A DNA stretch of 64,000 nt from Acidovorax sp. NO-1 (GCF_000238595.1 NZ_AGTS01000077.1:124001-188000); one strand, 5' to 3'. Numbered from the stretch's first letter, positions 25,537 to 35,279 are shown. The notes: generated from the sequence alone by a model not told the origin. Numbers and translations: made by a program.

Positions 25537-26457
25537 TCACCACTTGATGTTTTTGCGCAGGCGGTACCTCAACCAGATGGCCGCCGCGTTCATACAAAGA
25601 GTCATAAGGACCAGAACAAAGCTGGCTGCGGCGGCGTTCTGGAGGAAGGCGGGGTCGGGTCGGGACGTCCAGTTGAAGATCTGGATCGGCATCACAGTGA
25701 AAGGTGACGTCAACCAATCAAACATTCCTGCCGGGGGAGTGCCGCTGAATGGAACCGGTGGCAGGAAGGCGATGAACGTCAATGCCCCGATGGTGATGAT
25801 CGGCGCCGTCTCACCGATGGCACGGGACATCCCAATGATCACGCCCGTCAGGATGCCGGGCAGGCTGTAAGGCACCAAGTGGTGGCTCACCACCTGGAAT
25901 CTGGAGGCACCGCAGGCGTATGCCCCTTCCCGGACATGAACAGGTATGGAACGCAGCGCTTCCCGAGTGGTCGTGATGACAATCGGAAGTATCAGCAAAG
26001 CCAGCGTCAGCCCGGCGGTCAGGATGCTCTGGCCCAGACCGAACGTATAGATGAACAGGCCAAGTGCAAGCAGGCCGTAGATGATGGATGGGACCCCGGC
26101 CAGGTTCGTAATGTTGATTTCGATGACATCGGTAAACCAGTTCTTGCGCGCGTACTCCTCCAAGTAGATGGCGCTGCTGATGCCGATCGGAACCGCCACT
26201 GCAGCAGTCACCATCATCACCAGAATCGATCCCACCCACGAGGAGAGAATGCCTGCATTGGCCGCTCGGCGCGATGGAAACGAGGTGAAGAACTCGACGC
26301 TCAGTCGCGGTATTCCCGTGATCGCCATGTCGAGAAACAGCACAAGGAGCGTCATCACCGCGACCATGATAGAGAGGATCCCGAGCGCGCCAAACAGTAG
26401 GTCCCAACGCTTTCTGGTGCGTATCGACGCACGCACCGCATTCGTTTTCGCGTTCAT
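25537..26457 (-). CDS. pstA: Phosphate ABC transporter permease PstA
   Basis: 306 residues from the ATG at 26457, which overlaps the pstC stop by 3-4 nt (ATGA). Six membrane helices; the EAA-type loop is seen in [30 protein letters not shown]...[23 protein letters not shown] sequence ([18 protein letters not shown]). It forms the channel with PstC in the inner membrane. Confidence 0.94.
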   Translation of the reverse strand: MNAKTNAVRASIRTRKRWDLLFGALGILSIMVAVMTLLVLFLDMAITGIPRLSVEFFTSFPSRRAANAGILSSWVGSILVMMVTAAVAVPIGISSAIYLEEYARKNWFTDVIEINITNLAGVPSIIYGLLALGLFIYTFGLGQSILTAGLTLALLILPIVITTTREALRSIPVHVREGAYACGASRFQVVSHHLVPYSLPGILTGVIIGMSRAIGETAPIITIGALTFIAFLPPVPFSGTPPAGMFDWLTSPFTVMPIQIFNWTSRPDPAFLQNAAAASFVLVLMTLCMNAAAIWLRYRLRKNIKW

Positions 26458-27464
26458 CAGTACACCTCCCGATAGCGGCGGCGCATCCAATGACCGATCA
26501 GATTGAATGTCAAGGTAAGCACCATCAAGGACAGCCCTGCGGCAAAGATCGTCTGGTAACCGACACTTCCATGGGGAAGGTCTCCCAGAGCCACCTGCAC
26601 GATGTAGGCGGTGATCGTTGCGGCCGGCTCCAAGGGGTTGAGCGTGAGGTTAGGCTGCATGCCTGCTGCAACGGCAAGAATCATGGTCTCGCCCACCGCC
26701 CGCGAGATTCCAAGGATGTAGGCGGAGGCAATGCCGGATGTAGCGGCAGGGACCACCACACGCATGGCTGTCTGCAGCCGCGTCCCACCCATGGCATATG
26801 AGCCTTCGCGCAGACTCATGGGAACCGCGCGCATCGCGTCTTCAGCGAGAGATGAGACATAGGGGATGATCATCACCCCCATGACCAGGCCAGCGGACAG
26901 GATGTTGAATGTCGGCAGGCCCGGGTAGATCTTCTGGATCAATGGCGTCACGAACATCAGGGCGAAATAGCCATAGATGATGGTGGGGATGCCCGACAGG
27001 ATCTCTAGCACTGGCTTGAGCACCTCACGGACTCGGTGCTGCGCGAACTCTGACAGGTAGATGGCGATCATGGTGCCCAGCGGGATGGCCACAGCCAATG
27101 CCACAAGTGAGCTTGTGAGCGTTCCGGACATCAGCACCCAGATGCCGAAGTGGGCGTCAGAGAAAAGTGGTGTCCATTGCTTGTCGGTCAAGAACTGCCA
27201 GATTGGTACTGCGCGGAAAAAGACCACAGACTCTTTGACCAGGATGTAGACAATCCCGATGGTGGTGAAGACAGACACACATGCGCACATCAGAAGGACG
27301 AACTCGATGAGCGCTTCCTTCTGCTTGCGGATCTTCTTGTTGCGTGCATATTGGGCCAGTTTCGCCGCGCCCGTTGCACGGGGCGCGCTGGACCTGGCGC
27401 CAAGGGGGGCGGCTGGCAAAGTGCTCACTAGGGTGGTCCTGAATAAAGCTTTGGATGAGCCCAC
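26457..27464 (-). CDS. pstC: Phosphate ABC transporter permease PstC
   Basis: 335 residues from 27464; a GTG at 27428 is an alternative start. After a ~45-residue cytoplasmic segment there are six membrane helices and the permease loop DAMRAVPMSLREGSYAMGGTRLQTAMRVVVP...AYILGISRAVGETMI. It pairs with PstA. The upstream gap to pstS is 36-72 nt. Confidence 0.93.
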   Translation of the reverse strand: MGSSKALFRTTLVSTLPAAPLGARSSAPRATGAAKLAQYARNKKIRKQKEALIEFVLLMCACVSVFTTIGIVYILVKESVVFFRAVPIWQFLTDKQWTPLFSDAHFGIWVLMSGTLTSSLVALAVAIPLGTMIAIYLSEFAQHRVREVLKPVLEILSGIPTIIYGYFALMFVTPLIQKIYPGLPTFNILSAGLVMGVMIIPYVSSLAEDAMRAVPMSLREGSYAMGGTRLQTAMRVVVPAATSGIASAYILGISRAVGETMILAVAAGMQPNLTLNPLEPAATITAYIVQVALGDLPHGSVGYQTIFAAGLSLMVLTLTFNLIGHWMRRRYREVY

Positions 27465-27499
27465 AGGCCTGCGACGCAGACCTGCGGGGTATGCCGTGC

Positions 27500-28498
27500 T
27501 TAGAGCTTGGCTTCGCGCTTTTGCAGCTCTTCGATAGTGACGCCGACTTCCGCAACGCCGCCGAACACCGTGCCCCTCTTGCCCTTGGCCAGATGCTCTT
27601 CGTTGTTCTTGTAGGCGTTGGCGGGCAGTGGCACGTACTTGACCTCCTTCATGATCCGCGAGCCTTCCTTCATGTAGAAGGCTACGAATTCCTTGACCTC
27701 AGGGCGCTCCAGCGACTTGGAATTCACGTAAATGAAGATGGGACGTGCCAGCGGCTGATAGGAGCCGTTGATGACGTTCTGCTCGTTGGGGGCGACGGCG
27801 GGCTTGCCGGCCTTTTCCACAATGGGCAGTGCCTTGAGCGTGCTCTGGTTCTCGGCGTAATAAGCAAAACCCAGATAACCGATGGCATTTACGTCGCCTG
27901 CGACACCCTTGACCGTGACGTGGTCGTCTTCGGTGGCGGCATAGTCACCGCGACTGGCCTTGGCCTTCCCGTTGATCGCTTCGGTGAAGTAATCAAACGT
28001 ACCGGAGTCCGAGCCCGCACCATACAACTTGAGAGGGGCATCAGGGAAGGCAGGGTTCACTTGCTTCCACGAAGTGATTTTGCCCTGCGCTGCAGGCTCC
28101 CACATCATCTTGAGCTCTGCAACTGACAACTGCTTGAGGAAGGTGTTCTTTGGGTTGACCACAACGGTCAGTGCGTCAAAGCCCACCGGCAGTTCGAAGT
28201 ATTCGACGCCTGCGGCCTTGCAGGCGTCCATCTCGGCTTTCAGGATTGGGCGCGATGCATTGGAGATGTCCGTCTCGCCGCGGCAGAATTTTTTGAAACC
28301 GCCACCCGTTCCGGAGATGCCGACAGTGACCTTCATGGCACCCTTCTTCATCTTCTGAAAATCCTCGGCAACGCCTTCGGTAGGAGGGAAAACAGTCGAA
28401 GATCCATCGATCTTCACAACCTGCGCGTATGCAGGGGCTGCGGTCAGCGACGCGAACGCTGCGCAAGCGAGCGCCAGCTTGAAAGACATTTTTTCCAT
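27500..28498 (-). CDS. pstS: Periplasmic phosphate-binding protein PstS
   Basis: 332 residues from the ATG at 28498 (GAGG upstream). Signal peptide cleaved near APAYAQ. Phosphate-site motifs: DGSSTVFP, SGTGGGFKKFCRGETDISNASRP and GAGSDSGTFDYF. It captures phosphate in the periplasm; selectivity against arsenate depends on residues I cannot judge from sequence alone. First gene of the operon, with a Pho-box-like site about 80 nt upstream. Confidence 0.95.
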   Translation of the reverse strand: MEKMSFKLALACAAFASLTAAPAYAQVVKIDGSSTVFPPTEGVAEDFQKMKKGAMKVTVGISGTGGGFKKFCRGETDISNASRPILKAEMDACKAAGVEYFELPVGFDALTVVVNPKNTFLKQLSVAELKMMWEPAAQGKITSWKQVNPAFPDAPLKLYGAGSDSGTFDYFTEAINGKAKASRGDYAATEDDHVTVKGVAGDVNAIGYLGFAYYAENQSTLKALPIVEKAGKPAVAPNEQNVINGSYQPLARPIFIYVNSKSLERPEVKEFVAFYMKEGSRIMKEVKYVPLPANAYKNNEEHLAKGKRGTVFGGVAEVGVTIEELQKREAKL

Positions 28499-28578
28499 GG
28501 GAGCCTCGATAGGTAGTTGGGAAATTAATGACATAACTAGAAATGTGGATATGTTCTGGCGAATTCTGTGCGTTTTGG

Positions 28579-28596
28579 GTTTCAGATTCGTGACAG
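28579..28596 (-). promoter_or_regulatory. Pho-box-like site upstream of pstS
   Basis: On the minus strand CTGTCACGAATCTGAAAC: a good first repeat (CTGTCAC) and a weaker second one (CTGAAAC) at the 11-nt PhoB spacing. A CAGAAT hexamer 10-11 nt downstream could be the -10. Confidence 0.45.
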
Positions 28597-28716
28597 GCAA
28601 CCTCCCATCCCTGGGGAGTAGTTGGATCAAAGCCGTGATGAAGTTGCAACACGCTGAAGCGATAATTGCGCGCTCTACTAAGTTGCAGGCCTTTCCTGTG
28701 CCTATTTACTTCGCCG

Positions 28717-29076
28717 ATGAATGCTGATCAAGCTGTTATTGCCCTTGCCGCTTTGGCCCAACCATCGCGCCTCGGCATTTATCGCCTGTTGGTCGTAGCT
28801 GGCGAGGCTGGGATGTCGGTCGGAAAGATCGGTGAGCAGCTGCAGCTTGCACCTGCGACTTTGTCCTTTCACATGAAAGAACTTACGCATGCCGGCTTGA
28901 TCCGCGGACGGCAGGAAGGCAAATTCGTCTTCTATCGTGCCCAGTTTCCGCAGATGAATGAGCTCCTGGCCTTTCTTGCCGAACATTGCTGCGATGGGTC
29001 CCCAGAGGGTTGCGGCATCGATTTGCCCCAGTGCGTCGAAGACACACTAACCAAGACACGGCAAACTCCACAGTAG
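28717..29076 (+). CDS. arsR: ArsR/SmtB-family arsenic repressor (copy 1)
   Basis: 119 residues from the ATG at 28717. Winged helix with GKIGEQLQLAPATLSFHMKELTHAGLI and a C-terminal Cys set AEHCCDGSPEGC, the As(III)-site type in which adjacent Cys residues plus a third Cys near the dimer interface bind arsenite. It diverges from pstS and precedes the ars operon by 453 nt. It may control the gapdh-arsJ operon, pstS, or both; the CC motif is shared with the copies at 31851 and 44979. Confidence 0.88.
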   Translation: MNADQAVIALAALAQPSRLGIYRLLVVAGEAGMSVGKIGEQLQLAPATLSFHMKELTHAGLIRGRQEGKFVFYRAQFPQMNELLAFLAEHCCDGSPEGCGIDLPQCVEDTLTKTRQTPQ

Positions 29077-29529
29077 GCGGCTGTATCCCACACTTCGGAG
29101 TCTGGCAGTTTGCGGGCTTAGGAACAGGGAGCACTTATTGAGGGTTTCAGCCGTTCCCCGCAGCTCACCGCGTTTGGTGCATCCCGGTCGAGAAGCCGTT
29201 CATGGAGGCCATTGAATCGTTGCTATTGCTCCGGGTGGACGGGCGAGTGGCGCTTGCTGAATGCCATCTGGTGCGTAGCGAGCCTATTCGCTGCTGAAAC
29301 TTTGCGGCCACAGCGTTTCGGGCGTCATCCGCAGTGGCTGCGTTAGCGACCTGCGCTGCTGAGGCTGGCGGCTTTGCATTCCTGATGCGCCTTGTCGGTA
29401 CCGAGCAAAACTGGCGTACTAGAGGGCAAGATTCAGTCATTTCTAACACCTATCCCTGAATGTCACACCACTGTCATTCTTTTGATCAATAATTCAACAA
29501 TTAATGAATTATTGTGTTGGGACATACGC
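29077..29529. other. Intergenic region upstream of gapdh-arsJ
   Basis: 453 bases. From 29077 to about 29460 I see no supported gene, only short frames without a family. The right end carries the ArsR-type inverted repeat and the gapdh start region. Confidence 0.5.
29487..29514 (+). promoter_or_regulatory. ArsR-type operator
   Basis: Perfect inverted repeat CAATAATTCA-N8-TGAATTATTG, AT-rich and ending 15 nt before the gapdh ATG. Size, symmetry and the ATTCA/TGAAT cores fit ArsR operators. It would let arsenite induce the operon. Confidence 0.7.
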
Positions 29530-30573
29530 ATGAAAGTTGGTATCAACGGTATGGGCCGCATGGGGCGTTTGGCCCTCCGCGCAGCCTTCGGAGCCGTCGA
29601 GCGCGAAGCGATCGACCCACGCAGCGGCAACCGGCTGGAAGTCATTCACTTGAACGAAATCAAGGGTGGTGCGGCTTCCACTGCCCACCTACTGGCGTTT
29701 GACACAGTGCAAGGCAGATGGCGCGCTGATGTCCGCGCCGATGGTGGGGACTCAATCCGCATCAACGATCAGCGCCTTGGCTATTCTGAATACGCCAGCG
29801 GTGTCGAGATTCCGTGGGGCGACCTCGGTGTGGACCTGGTGCTTGAGTGCACCGGCAAATTCCTCACTCCCGAAACCTTGCAGGGCCACCTGGACCGCGG
29901 CGCCAAGCGTGTCATCGTGGCCGCACCAGTGAAGGTGGGCGACGTGTTGAACATCGTGGTCGGCGTCAACGAGCACCTCTATAACCCGACGCGCGACCGC
30001 ATTGTGACTGCCGCCAGTTGCACCACCAATTGTCTCGCCCCGGTCGTGAAGGTCATTCACGAAGGGATCGGCATTGAGCACGGTCAGATCACGACGCTGC
30101 ACAACCCAACCAATACCAACCTGGTGGTTGACGCACCGCACAAGGACCTGCGCCGCGCACGCAGCGCCATGGTCAACTTGGCGCCAACGACCACAGGAAG
30201 TGCCACAGCCATTGCGCTGATCTACCCCGAACTCAAAGGCAAGCTCGACGGCCACGCAGTGCGTGTGCCTGCGCTTAACGCCTCGCTGACCGATTGCGTG
30301 TTCGAACTCAACCGCGCCACCACGGCTGAGGAAGTGAATGCCATGTTCGAAGCTGCTGCAAAAGGCCCTCTGGCCGGCATTCTCGGGTACGAAAGCCGCC
30401 CACTGGTCAGCGCCGACTACGCCCGAGACACGCGCAGCTCCATCGTGGACGGCCTCTCGACCATGGTGACCGACGGCACTCTGCTCAAGGTCTACGCCTG
30501 GTACGACAACGAAATGGGCTACGCCACGCGCATGGTAGACCTCGCTTGCCATCTTGAATCGGTCGGCATCTGA
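29530..30573 (+). CDS. gapdh: Glyceraldehyde-3-phosphate dehydrogenase of the ArsJ pathway
   Basis: 347 residues. NAD site [13 protein letters not shown], catalytic Cys in [11 protein letters not shown], and the terminal [12 protein letters not shown] are clear. GAPDHs directly coupled to arsJ convert glyceraldehyde-3-P plus arsenate to 1-arseno-3-phosphoglycerate, which ArsJ exports. The Gly-Met-Gly (rather than Gly-Phe-Gly) nucleotide motif fits this subgroup. Stop and arsJ start overlap (TGATG), and an ArsR-type operator lies directly upstream. A longer upstream frame is ignored because the fold starts at KVGINGMG. Confidence 0.92.
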   Translation: MKVGINGMGRMGRLALRAAFGAVEREAIDPRSGNRLEVIHLNEIKGGAASTAHLLAFDTVQGRWRADVRADGGDSIRINDQRLGYSEYASGVEIPWGDLGVDLVLECTGKFLTPETLQGHLDRGAKRVIVAAPVKVGDVLNIVVGVNEHLYNPTRDRIVTAASCTTNCLAPVVKVIHEGIGIEHGQITTLHNPTNTNLVVDAPHKDLRRARSAMVNLAPTTTGSATAIALIYPELKGKLDGHAVRVPALNASLTDCVFELNRATTAEEVNAMFEAAAKGPLAGILGYESRPLVSADYARDTRSSIVDGLSTMVTDGTLLKVYAWYDNEMGYATRMVDLACHLESVGI

Positions 30574-31841
30574 TGAACGCTTCGACGACCACCGTCAGCC
30601 ACGCGGTGCGCAACTACGCCATCGTCACCGCCGCTTACTGGGGCTTCACACTCACCGACGGCGCGCTGCGAATGCTGGTGCTGCTGCACTTCTACAAGCT
30701 GGGCTACTCACCCTTCACGCTGGCTTTCCTGTTCCTACTGTATGAAGCGGCCGGCGTGCTAGCCAACCTGATCGGTGGCTGGCTGGCCACGCGATACGGC
30801 ATCCAGCGCATGCTGACCGTGGGCCTGGTGACGCAGATCACGGGCTTCACCCTGCTCTCGCTGCTCAACCCGGCCTGGACGGCGGCGATGTCCGTGGCCT
30901 GGGTGGTGGTGGCGCAAGGCATCTGCGGCGTGGCCAAAGACCTTACCAAGACCGCCAGCAAATCGGCGATCAAGGTCACGCAGGCGCAGGCCAAGGCCGA
31001 AGTCGGTGGCAACAACCAGCTCTTCAAGTGGGTGGCCTGGTTCACCGGCAGCAAGAACGCCATGAAGGGCTTCGGCTTCTTCCTCGGTGGCGTGCTGCTG
31101 CAGGCACTGGGTTTCCAGCGGTCGCTGTGGGCCATGGCCGGCTTGTTGGTGCTGGTGCTGATGGGGGTGGTGTTGTCGGTGCCGCCGATGATGGGCAAGG
31201 CCAAGGCCTCGAAGTCGGCCAAGGAACTGTTCGCCAAGAACGCCGGCATCAACGGCTTGGCCGCCGCGCGCGTGGCGCTGTTCGGCGCCCGCGACGTATG
31301 GTTCGTGGTCGGCGTGCCCGTGTTCCTGTACTCGCAGGGGTGGAACTTCACCATGGTCGGCGGCTTTTTGGCGGCCTGGACCATCGGCTACGGGCTGGTG
31401 CAGGCGTTCGCGCCCAGCCTCGTCAAACGCAGCCCCGACGGTCTGAGCAGCGAGGTGCCGGCTGCGCGCGGGTGGTCGCTGGCGCTAGCGCTGATCCCAG
31501 TCGGCATCGCCGCCGCAGTGTGGCTGGACCTGCCTAATCTGCAGTGGTGGGTGGTCGGTGGGCTGGGCCTGTTCGGCTTCGCCTTCGCGGTCAATTCGTC
31601 CGTGCACTCCTACCTGATCCTAGCCTACGCCGGCAGCGAGAAAGCGGCCGAAGACGTGGGCTTCTACTACGCCGCCAACGCGCTGGGCCGCTTCTTCGGC
31701 ACGCTGATGTCGGGCCTGCTCTATCAGTGGGGCGGCCTACTGTATGCGCTGGTCGGTTCGGCCCTGATGCTGTTCACCTGCTGGCTGCTCACACTGCTGT
31801 TGCCCACCAGCCTCGCCCAGCCAAGCCCGAAAGCTACCTGA
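30573..31841 (+). CDS. arsJ: ArsJ, MFS exporter of 1-arseno-3-phosphoglycerate
   Basis: 422 residues with about 12 membrane helices. The N-terminal HAVRNYAIVTAAYWGFTLTDGALRMLVLLHFYKLG and the loop KDLTKTASKSAIKVTQAQAKAE are typical of ArsJ. It removes the arsenate-glycerate ester made by the coupled GAPDH; the ester hydrolyses outside the cell, which gives arsenate resistance. Inner membrane. Translationally coupled to gapdh. Confidence 0.93.
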   Translation: MNASTTTVSHAVRNYAIVTAAYWGFTLTDGALRMLVLLHFYKLGYSPFTLAFLFLLYEAAGVLANLIGGWLATRYGIQRMLTVGLVTQITGFTLLSLLNPAWTAAMSVAWVVVAQGICGVAKDLTKTASKSAIKVTQAQAKAEVGGNNQLFKWVAWFTGSKNAMKGFGFFLGGVLLQALGFQRSLWAMAGLLVLVLMGVVLSVPPMMGKAKASKSAKELFAKNAGINGLAAARVALFGARDVWFVVGVPVFLYSQGWNFTMVGGFLAAWTIGYGLVQAFAPSLVKRSPDGLSSEVPAARGWSLALALIPVGIAAAVWLDLPNLQWWVVGGLGLFGFAFAVNSSVHSYLILAYAGSEKAAEDVGFYYAANALGRFFGTLMSGLLYQWGGLLYALVGSALMLFTCWLLTLLLPTSLAQPSPKAT

Positions 31842-31850
31842 GGAGACGCC

Positions 31851-32186
31851 ATGGAAGAAGTCGAAGTCGTAAAGGCGCTGGGAGCGCTTGCGCAGGAAAC
31901 GCGCTTGCGTATCTTTCGTTTGCTGGTGGTTGCCGGACCGGGAGGCATGACCCCAGGTCACATGGCGGAAGAACTGGGTGCATCGCCAACCGCGCTGTCT
32001 TTCCACCTCAAAGAGCTGAGCCATTCGGGCCTTATCGACGTCGAGCGTGAAGGCCGCAATCTGATTTACCACGCTCATTTCGACCGCATGAACACCCTTA
32101 TCGGTTACCTGACCGAGCACTGCTGCGCGGGGCAAGTGTGTGAAGTCGTCCCCTCGGTCTGTCCCGATTGTGGAGAACAGCCGTGA
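31851..32186 (+). CDS. arsR: ArsR/SmtB-family arsenic repressor (copy 2)
   Basis: 111 residues. The helix-turn-helix is GHMAEELGASPTALSFHLKELSHSGLI; Cys residues are CCAGQVCEVVPSVCPDC near the C-terminus, one Cys cluster more than in copy 1. It is an arsenite-responsive repressor, autoregulatory because it lies inside the operon 9 nt after arsJ. Its stop overlaps the next start (GTGA). Confidence 0.9.
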   Translation: MEEVEVVKALGALAQETRLRIFRLLVVAGPGGMTPGHMAEELGASPTALSFHLKELSHSGLIDVEREGRNLIYHAHFDRMNTLIGYLTEHCCAGQVCEVVPSVCPDCGEQP

Positions 32187-33493
32187 ACCTCGCTGATACG
32201 CTGAACCTCGGCTGTGCGTGCCAGACGCTGGAGACACCGCGCCTGCGCGAACAGCTGGAAACCGAACCGGCGCTGGCCGGTCTGACCGCACGCCTGTCCG
32301 AGAGCCACCCGCACCTGTTTTCGCGCACGGCGGTGTTCCTCGATCCGACGGTGATGGCGCAGATTACCGACGCGGTAGCTGCACTGGAGCGCGTGATTGC
32401 CTTGCCCGCCTGGCGGCAGCAGGCACTCGAACGCGCACCGCAGATCGCCGACCTGGACCACGGACCGGCCGGCGTTTTCATGGGCTACGACTTCCATTTG
32501 GCCGACGACGGACCGCGTCTGATCGAGATAAACAGCAACGCCGGGGGCGCTTTCCTCAACGCCGCCCTGGCGCGAGCGCACCGCGCCTGCTGTGAATCGT
32601 TTCAGCAGGTGTTCGACGCGAAGGACACCCTGCGGAAGCTGGACGAGGTGTTTGTAAACATGTTCCGCGCCGAATGGCATGCGCAACGCGGAAGCGCTCC
32701 GCTGCGGAACATTCTGATCGTAGACGATGATCCCGACGCACAGTACCTGGCGCCCGAGTTCCAGATGGCGCGAGCGCTCTTCGACTCGCATGGCTTGATC
32801 GCCGCGGTGGGCGATGCCCGCGAACTGCAGTGGCGCAATGGCGCGCTCTGGCACCCTGCCCTGCCTTCCGATATGCCAGTGGACCTGGTTTACAACCGGC
32901 TGACTGACTTCTATCTGCAAGACCTAGATCACGAGGCGTTGAAATTAGCCTATCGTGCGGGAGCCGCCGTGGTCACGCCACACCCGCGCACTCACGCACT
33001 CTACGCCGACAAACGCAACCTGATCTCTCTGTCCGACGCGGCGTTGCTCGAAAGCTGGGGTGTGAGCGAAGCGGACCGCGCCCTCCTGCGCCGGGTCGTT
33101 CCCGCGACACAGCGTGTCATGGCCGAAGATGCCGACGCTCTCTGGGCCCAGCGGCGCGGGCTGTTCTTCAAACCCGCAGCCGGCTTTGGCGCGCGCGCGG
33201 CCTACCGCGGTGACAAGCTCACCCGGCGCGTGTGGGACGAAATCCTCGCGGGCGGCTATGTGGCGCAGACCACCGTGCCGCCCAGCGAGCGGCTGGTGTC
33301 GGTAGAGGGGCAGACAGTCCGGCTCAAGCTGGACTTGCGCGCTTACACCTACCGTGGCCAGGTGCAGTTGCTGGCCGCCCGCACCTGGGCAGGCCAGACT
33401 ACCAACTTCCGCACCGAAGGCGGCGGCTTCTCGCCGGTGGTAGTGCTGCCAGCTACTGCCTCACGCCTCGACACAGCTTCTTTGTCAGCCTGA
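32183..33493 (+). CDS. ATP-grasp-like ligase of the ars operon
   Basis: 436 residues from a GTG at 32183 that overlaps the arsR stop. The sequence suggests an ATP-grasp-type fold of the circularly permuted or glutathionylspermidine-synthase-like kind: GYDFHLADDGPRLIEINSNAGGAFLN (acidic metal site E-I-N), RNILIVDDDPDAQYLAPEF, DLVYNRLTDFYL, FFKPAAGFGARAAYRG and ETQTVRLKLDLRAYTYRG-like segments near the end. The substrate is unknown. Position between arsR and arsC suggests it ligates or modifies a thiol or arsenic-related metabolite. It could be a peptide or glutathione-type ligase. Function is inferred only from fold and position. Confidence 0.55.
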   Translation: MNLADTLNLGCACQTLETPRLREQLETEPALAGLTARLSESHPHLFSRTAVFLDPTVMAQITDAVAALERVIALPAWRQQALERAPQIADLDHGPAGVFMGYDFHLADDGPRLIEINSNAGGAFLNAALARAHRACCESFQQVFDAKDTLRKLDEVFVNMFRAEWHAQRGSAPLRNILIVDDDPDAQYLAPEFQMARALFDSHGLIAAVGDARELQWRNGALWHPALPSDMPVDLVYNRLTDFYLQDLDHEALKLAYRAGAAVVTPHPRTHALYADKRNLISLSDAALLESWGVSEADRALLRRVVPATQRVMAEDADALWAQRRGLFFKPAAGFGARAAYRGDKLTRRVWDEILAGGYVAQTTVPPSERLVSVEGQTVRLKLDLRAYTYRGQVQLLAARTWAGQTTNFRTEGGGFSPVVVLPATASRLDTASLSA

Positions 33494-33505
33494 GCGGAGA
33501 CCACC

Positions 33506-33581
33506 ATGAAACGGTTCCCGTCACCTGCATGTCAACCATCTCGGCAAGAACATCGATTTCTACTCCTTGGTCCATCAATGA
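33506..33581 (+). pseudogene. Remnant of an ArsI-like (VOC-family) gene
   Basis: GGAGACCACC and ATG lead into M-K-R-F; after a one-base frameshift the next frame reads HLHVNHLGKNIDFYS, then stops. This fits the start of CadI/ArsI-type vicinal-oxygen-chelate proteins (C-As lyases), which begin MKR followed by HVH/HLHV...L.KSI.FYS. Only ~25 codons remain. The following ~100 nt to arsC hold no recognisable gene. Probably the scar of a deleted arsI. Confidence 0.4.
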
Positions 33582-33682
33582 CCGGGGGTTGCACAACGCA
33601 TTCTGCCGTCACGGTAGACGCGTGCGCTACGCCCACTTCCCTCCCATCCTCTACAACCCGCTGCTGCTGAAAGGTTTTCCCC

Positions 33683-34177
33683 ATGTCCTTCTACAACGTG
33701 CTCTTCTTATGCACCGGCAACTCGGCCCGAAGCATCATGGCCGAATCCATTCTCAACCACCTGGGTGGGGGGCGCTTTCGGGCCTTTAGTGCGGGCAGCC
33801 ATCCGGCGGGCAAGGTCAATCCGCACGCGATCGAACTGCTGAAACGGAACCACTACAAAACCGAGACTTTGCGCAGTAAAAACTGGAGCGAATTCGCTCA
33901 AGCTGATGCGCCTCACATGAACTTTGTGCTCACCGTCTGTGACAAGGCCGCTGGCGAGATGTGCCCACTGTGGCCGGGTCAGCCAATGTCAGCGCACTGG
34001 GGCGTGCCCGATCCCGCCGAAGTCGAAGGTGACGACGAGGCGGTCAAGAAGGCCTTTACAGACACCTTTATGGTGCTCAGTCGCCGGATCGCTCTAATGG
34101 TGAACCTGCCGTTTGAAAAGCTTGACCGACTGGCGCTGCAAAAGGAACTGGTAGACATCGGCAGTCAAAAGGACTGA
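33683..34177 (+). CDS. arsC: Arsenate reductase, thioredoxin-linked (LMW-PTPase fold)
   Basis: 164 residues. P-loop LCTGNSARS (CX5R) at residues 10-18, with two redox Cys in [15 protein letters not shown]. This is the thioredoxin-coupled ArsC type that reduces arsenate to arsenite. It differs from the transposon copy at 44503 in the P-loop (CTGNSAR versus CTGNSCR). It is followed by a hairpin before acr3. Confidence 0.92.
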   Translation: MSFYNVLFLCTGNSARSIMAESILNHLGGGRFRAFSAGSHPAGKVNPHAIELLKRNHYKTETLRSKNWSEFAQADAPHMNFVLTVCDKAAGEMCPLWPGQPMSAHWGVPDPAEVEGDDEAVKKAFTDTFMVLSRRIALMVNLPFEKLDRLALQKELVDIGSQKD

Positions 34178-34198
34178 CGGTTCATTCGAAAGCCATGG

Positions 34199-34230
34199 CC
34201 CGGTCGCCCAGCGACCGGGTGTTTTCATTT
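34199..34230 (+). terminator. Rho-independent terminator or attenuator between arsC and acr3
   Basis: CCCGGTCG and CGACCGGG form a perfect 8-bp stem with a 5-nt loop (CCCAG), followed by TGTTTTCATTT. It lies 22 nt after the arsC stop and just before the acr3 ribosome site, so it can reduce expression of the downstream genes. Confidence 0.75.
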
Positions 34231-34244
34231 GTGAGGTGTATTCG

Positions 34245-35258
34245 ATGGGTGTCTTTGAGCGCTTCCTGACGGTGTGGGTCGGTCTGGGTATTCTGGCCGG
34301 GGTGGGCCTTGGGCTGGTCATGCCCGGCGTGTTCCAGTCCGTGGCTGCGATGGAAATCGCGCAAGTTAACCTAGTGGTCGCCGTCTTCATATGGATCATG
34401 ATTTATCCGATGATGATCCAGATCGACTGGCATGCTGTAAAGGATGTGGGCAAGCGGCCCCAGGGTCTGTTGCTCACCCTGGTGGTCAACTGGCTGATAA
34501 AGCCCTTCACCATGGCCGCACTGGGCGTACTGTTCTTCCAGTACCTATTTGCAGGCTGGATCGATCCGCAATCGGCCAGCGAGTACATTGCCGGCGTGAT
34601 CCTACTGGGCGTTGCGCCTTGCACCGCCATGGTGTTCGTCTGGAGCCAGCTCGTCAAAGGCGATGCCAACTACACCCTGGTCCAAGTGTCTGTAAACGAC
34701 CTGATCATGGTCGTCGCCTTCGCACCGATCGCGGCCTTTCTGCTCGGCGTGACCAACGTGACCGTGCCGTGGGAGACGCTGCTGCTCTCCACAGTGCTGT
34801 ACGTAGTGCTGCCGCTGCTGGCGGGCATGGTTACCCGGCAGCTGCTGGTGAAACAGTCGTCTGAAGCGCTGGTTCAGTTCGTGGCCCGCCTCAAACCCTG
34901 GTCGGTGGTGGGCCTGATCGCCACCGTGGTGCTGCTATTCGGCTTCCAGGCCGGTACCATCGTCGAGAAACCCGGCGTGATTGTGCTGATCGCCGTGCCC
35001 CTTATCTTGCAGTCCTACGGCATATTTTTCATCACTTGGTGGGGCGCCAAGTGGCTCAAGCTGCCGCACAACATCGCCGGCCCGGCCTGCCTCATCGGTA
35101 CCTCCAACTTTTTCGAACTGGCGGTGGCCGTAGCGATTTCGCTGTTCGGCCTGAACTCAGGCGCGGCACTGGCCACCGTCGTCGGCGTGCTGGTGGAGGT
35201 GCCCGTGATGCTTTCACTGGTAGCCATCGTCAACGCCTGGAAACCCCGGACCGCCTGA
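34245..35258 (+). CDS. acr3: Arsenite efflux permease Acr3
   Basis: 337 residues from the ATG at 34245 (GAGG upstream; a GTG at 34236 is also in frame). Ten membrane helices. Acr3 signatures: [14 protein letters not shown] near the N-terminus, [20 protein letters not shown] with the essential Cys, and [13 protein letters not shown] near the end. It expels arsenite across the inner membrane. It is followed 21 nt later by a Grx-type arsC. Confidence 0.94.
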   Translation: MGVFERFLTVWVGLGILAGVGLGLVMPGVFQSVAAMEIAQVNLVVAVFIWIMIYPMMIQIDWHAVKDVGKRPQGLLLTLVVNWLIKPFTMAALGVLFFQYLFAGWIDPQSASEYIAGVILLGVAPCTAMVFVWSQLVKGDANYTLVQVSVNDLIMVVAFAPIAAFLLGVTNVTVPWETLLLSTVLYVVLPLLAGMVTRQLLVKQSSEALVQFVARLKPWSVVGLIATVVLLFGFQAGTIVEKPGVIVLIAVPLILQSYGIFFITWWGAKWLKLPHNIAGPACLIGTSNFFELAVAVAISLFGLNSGAALATVVGVLVEVPVMLSLVAIVNAWKPRTA

Positions 35259-35279
35259 ACCCGTACCAGACCTTCTTTC

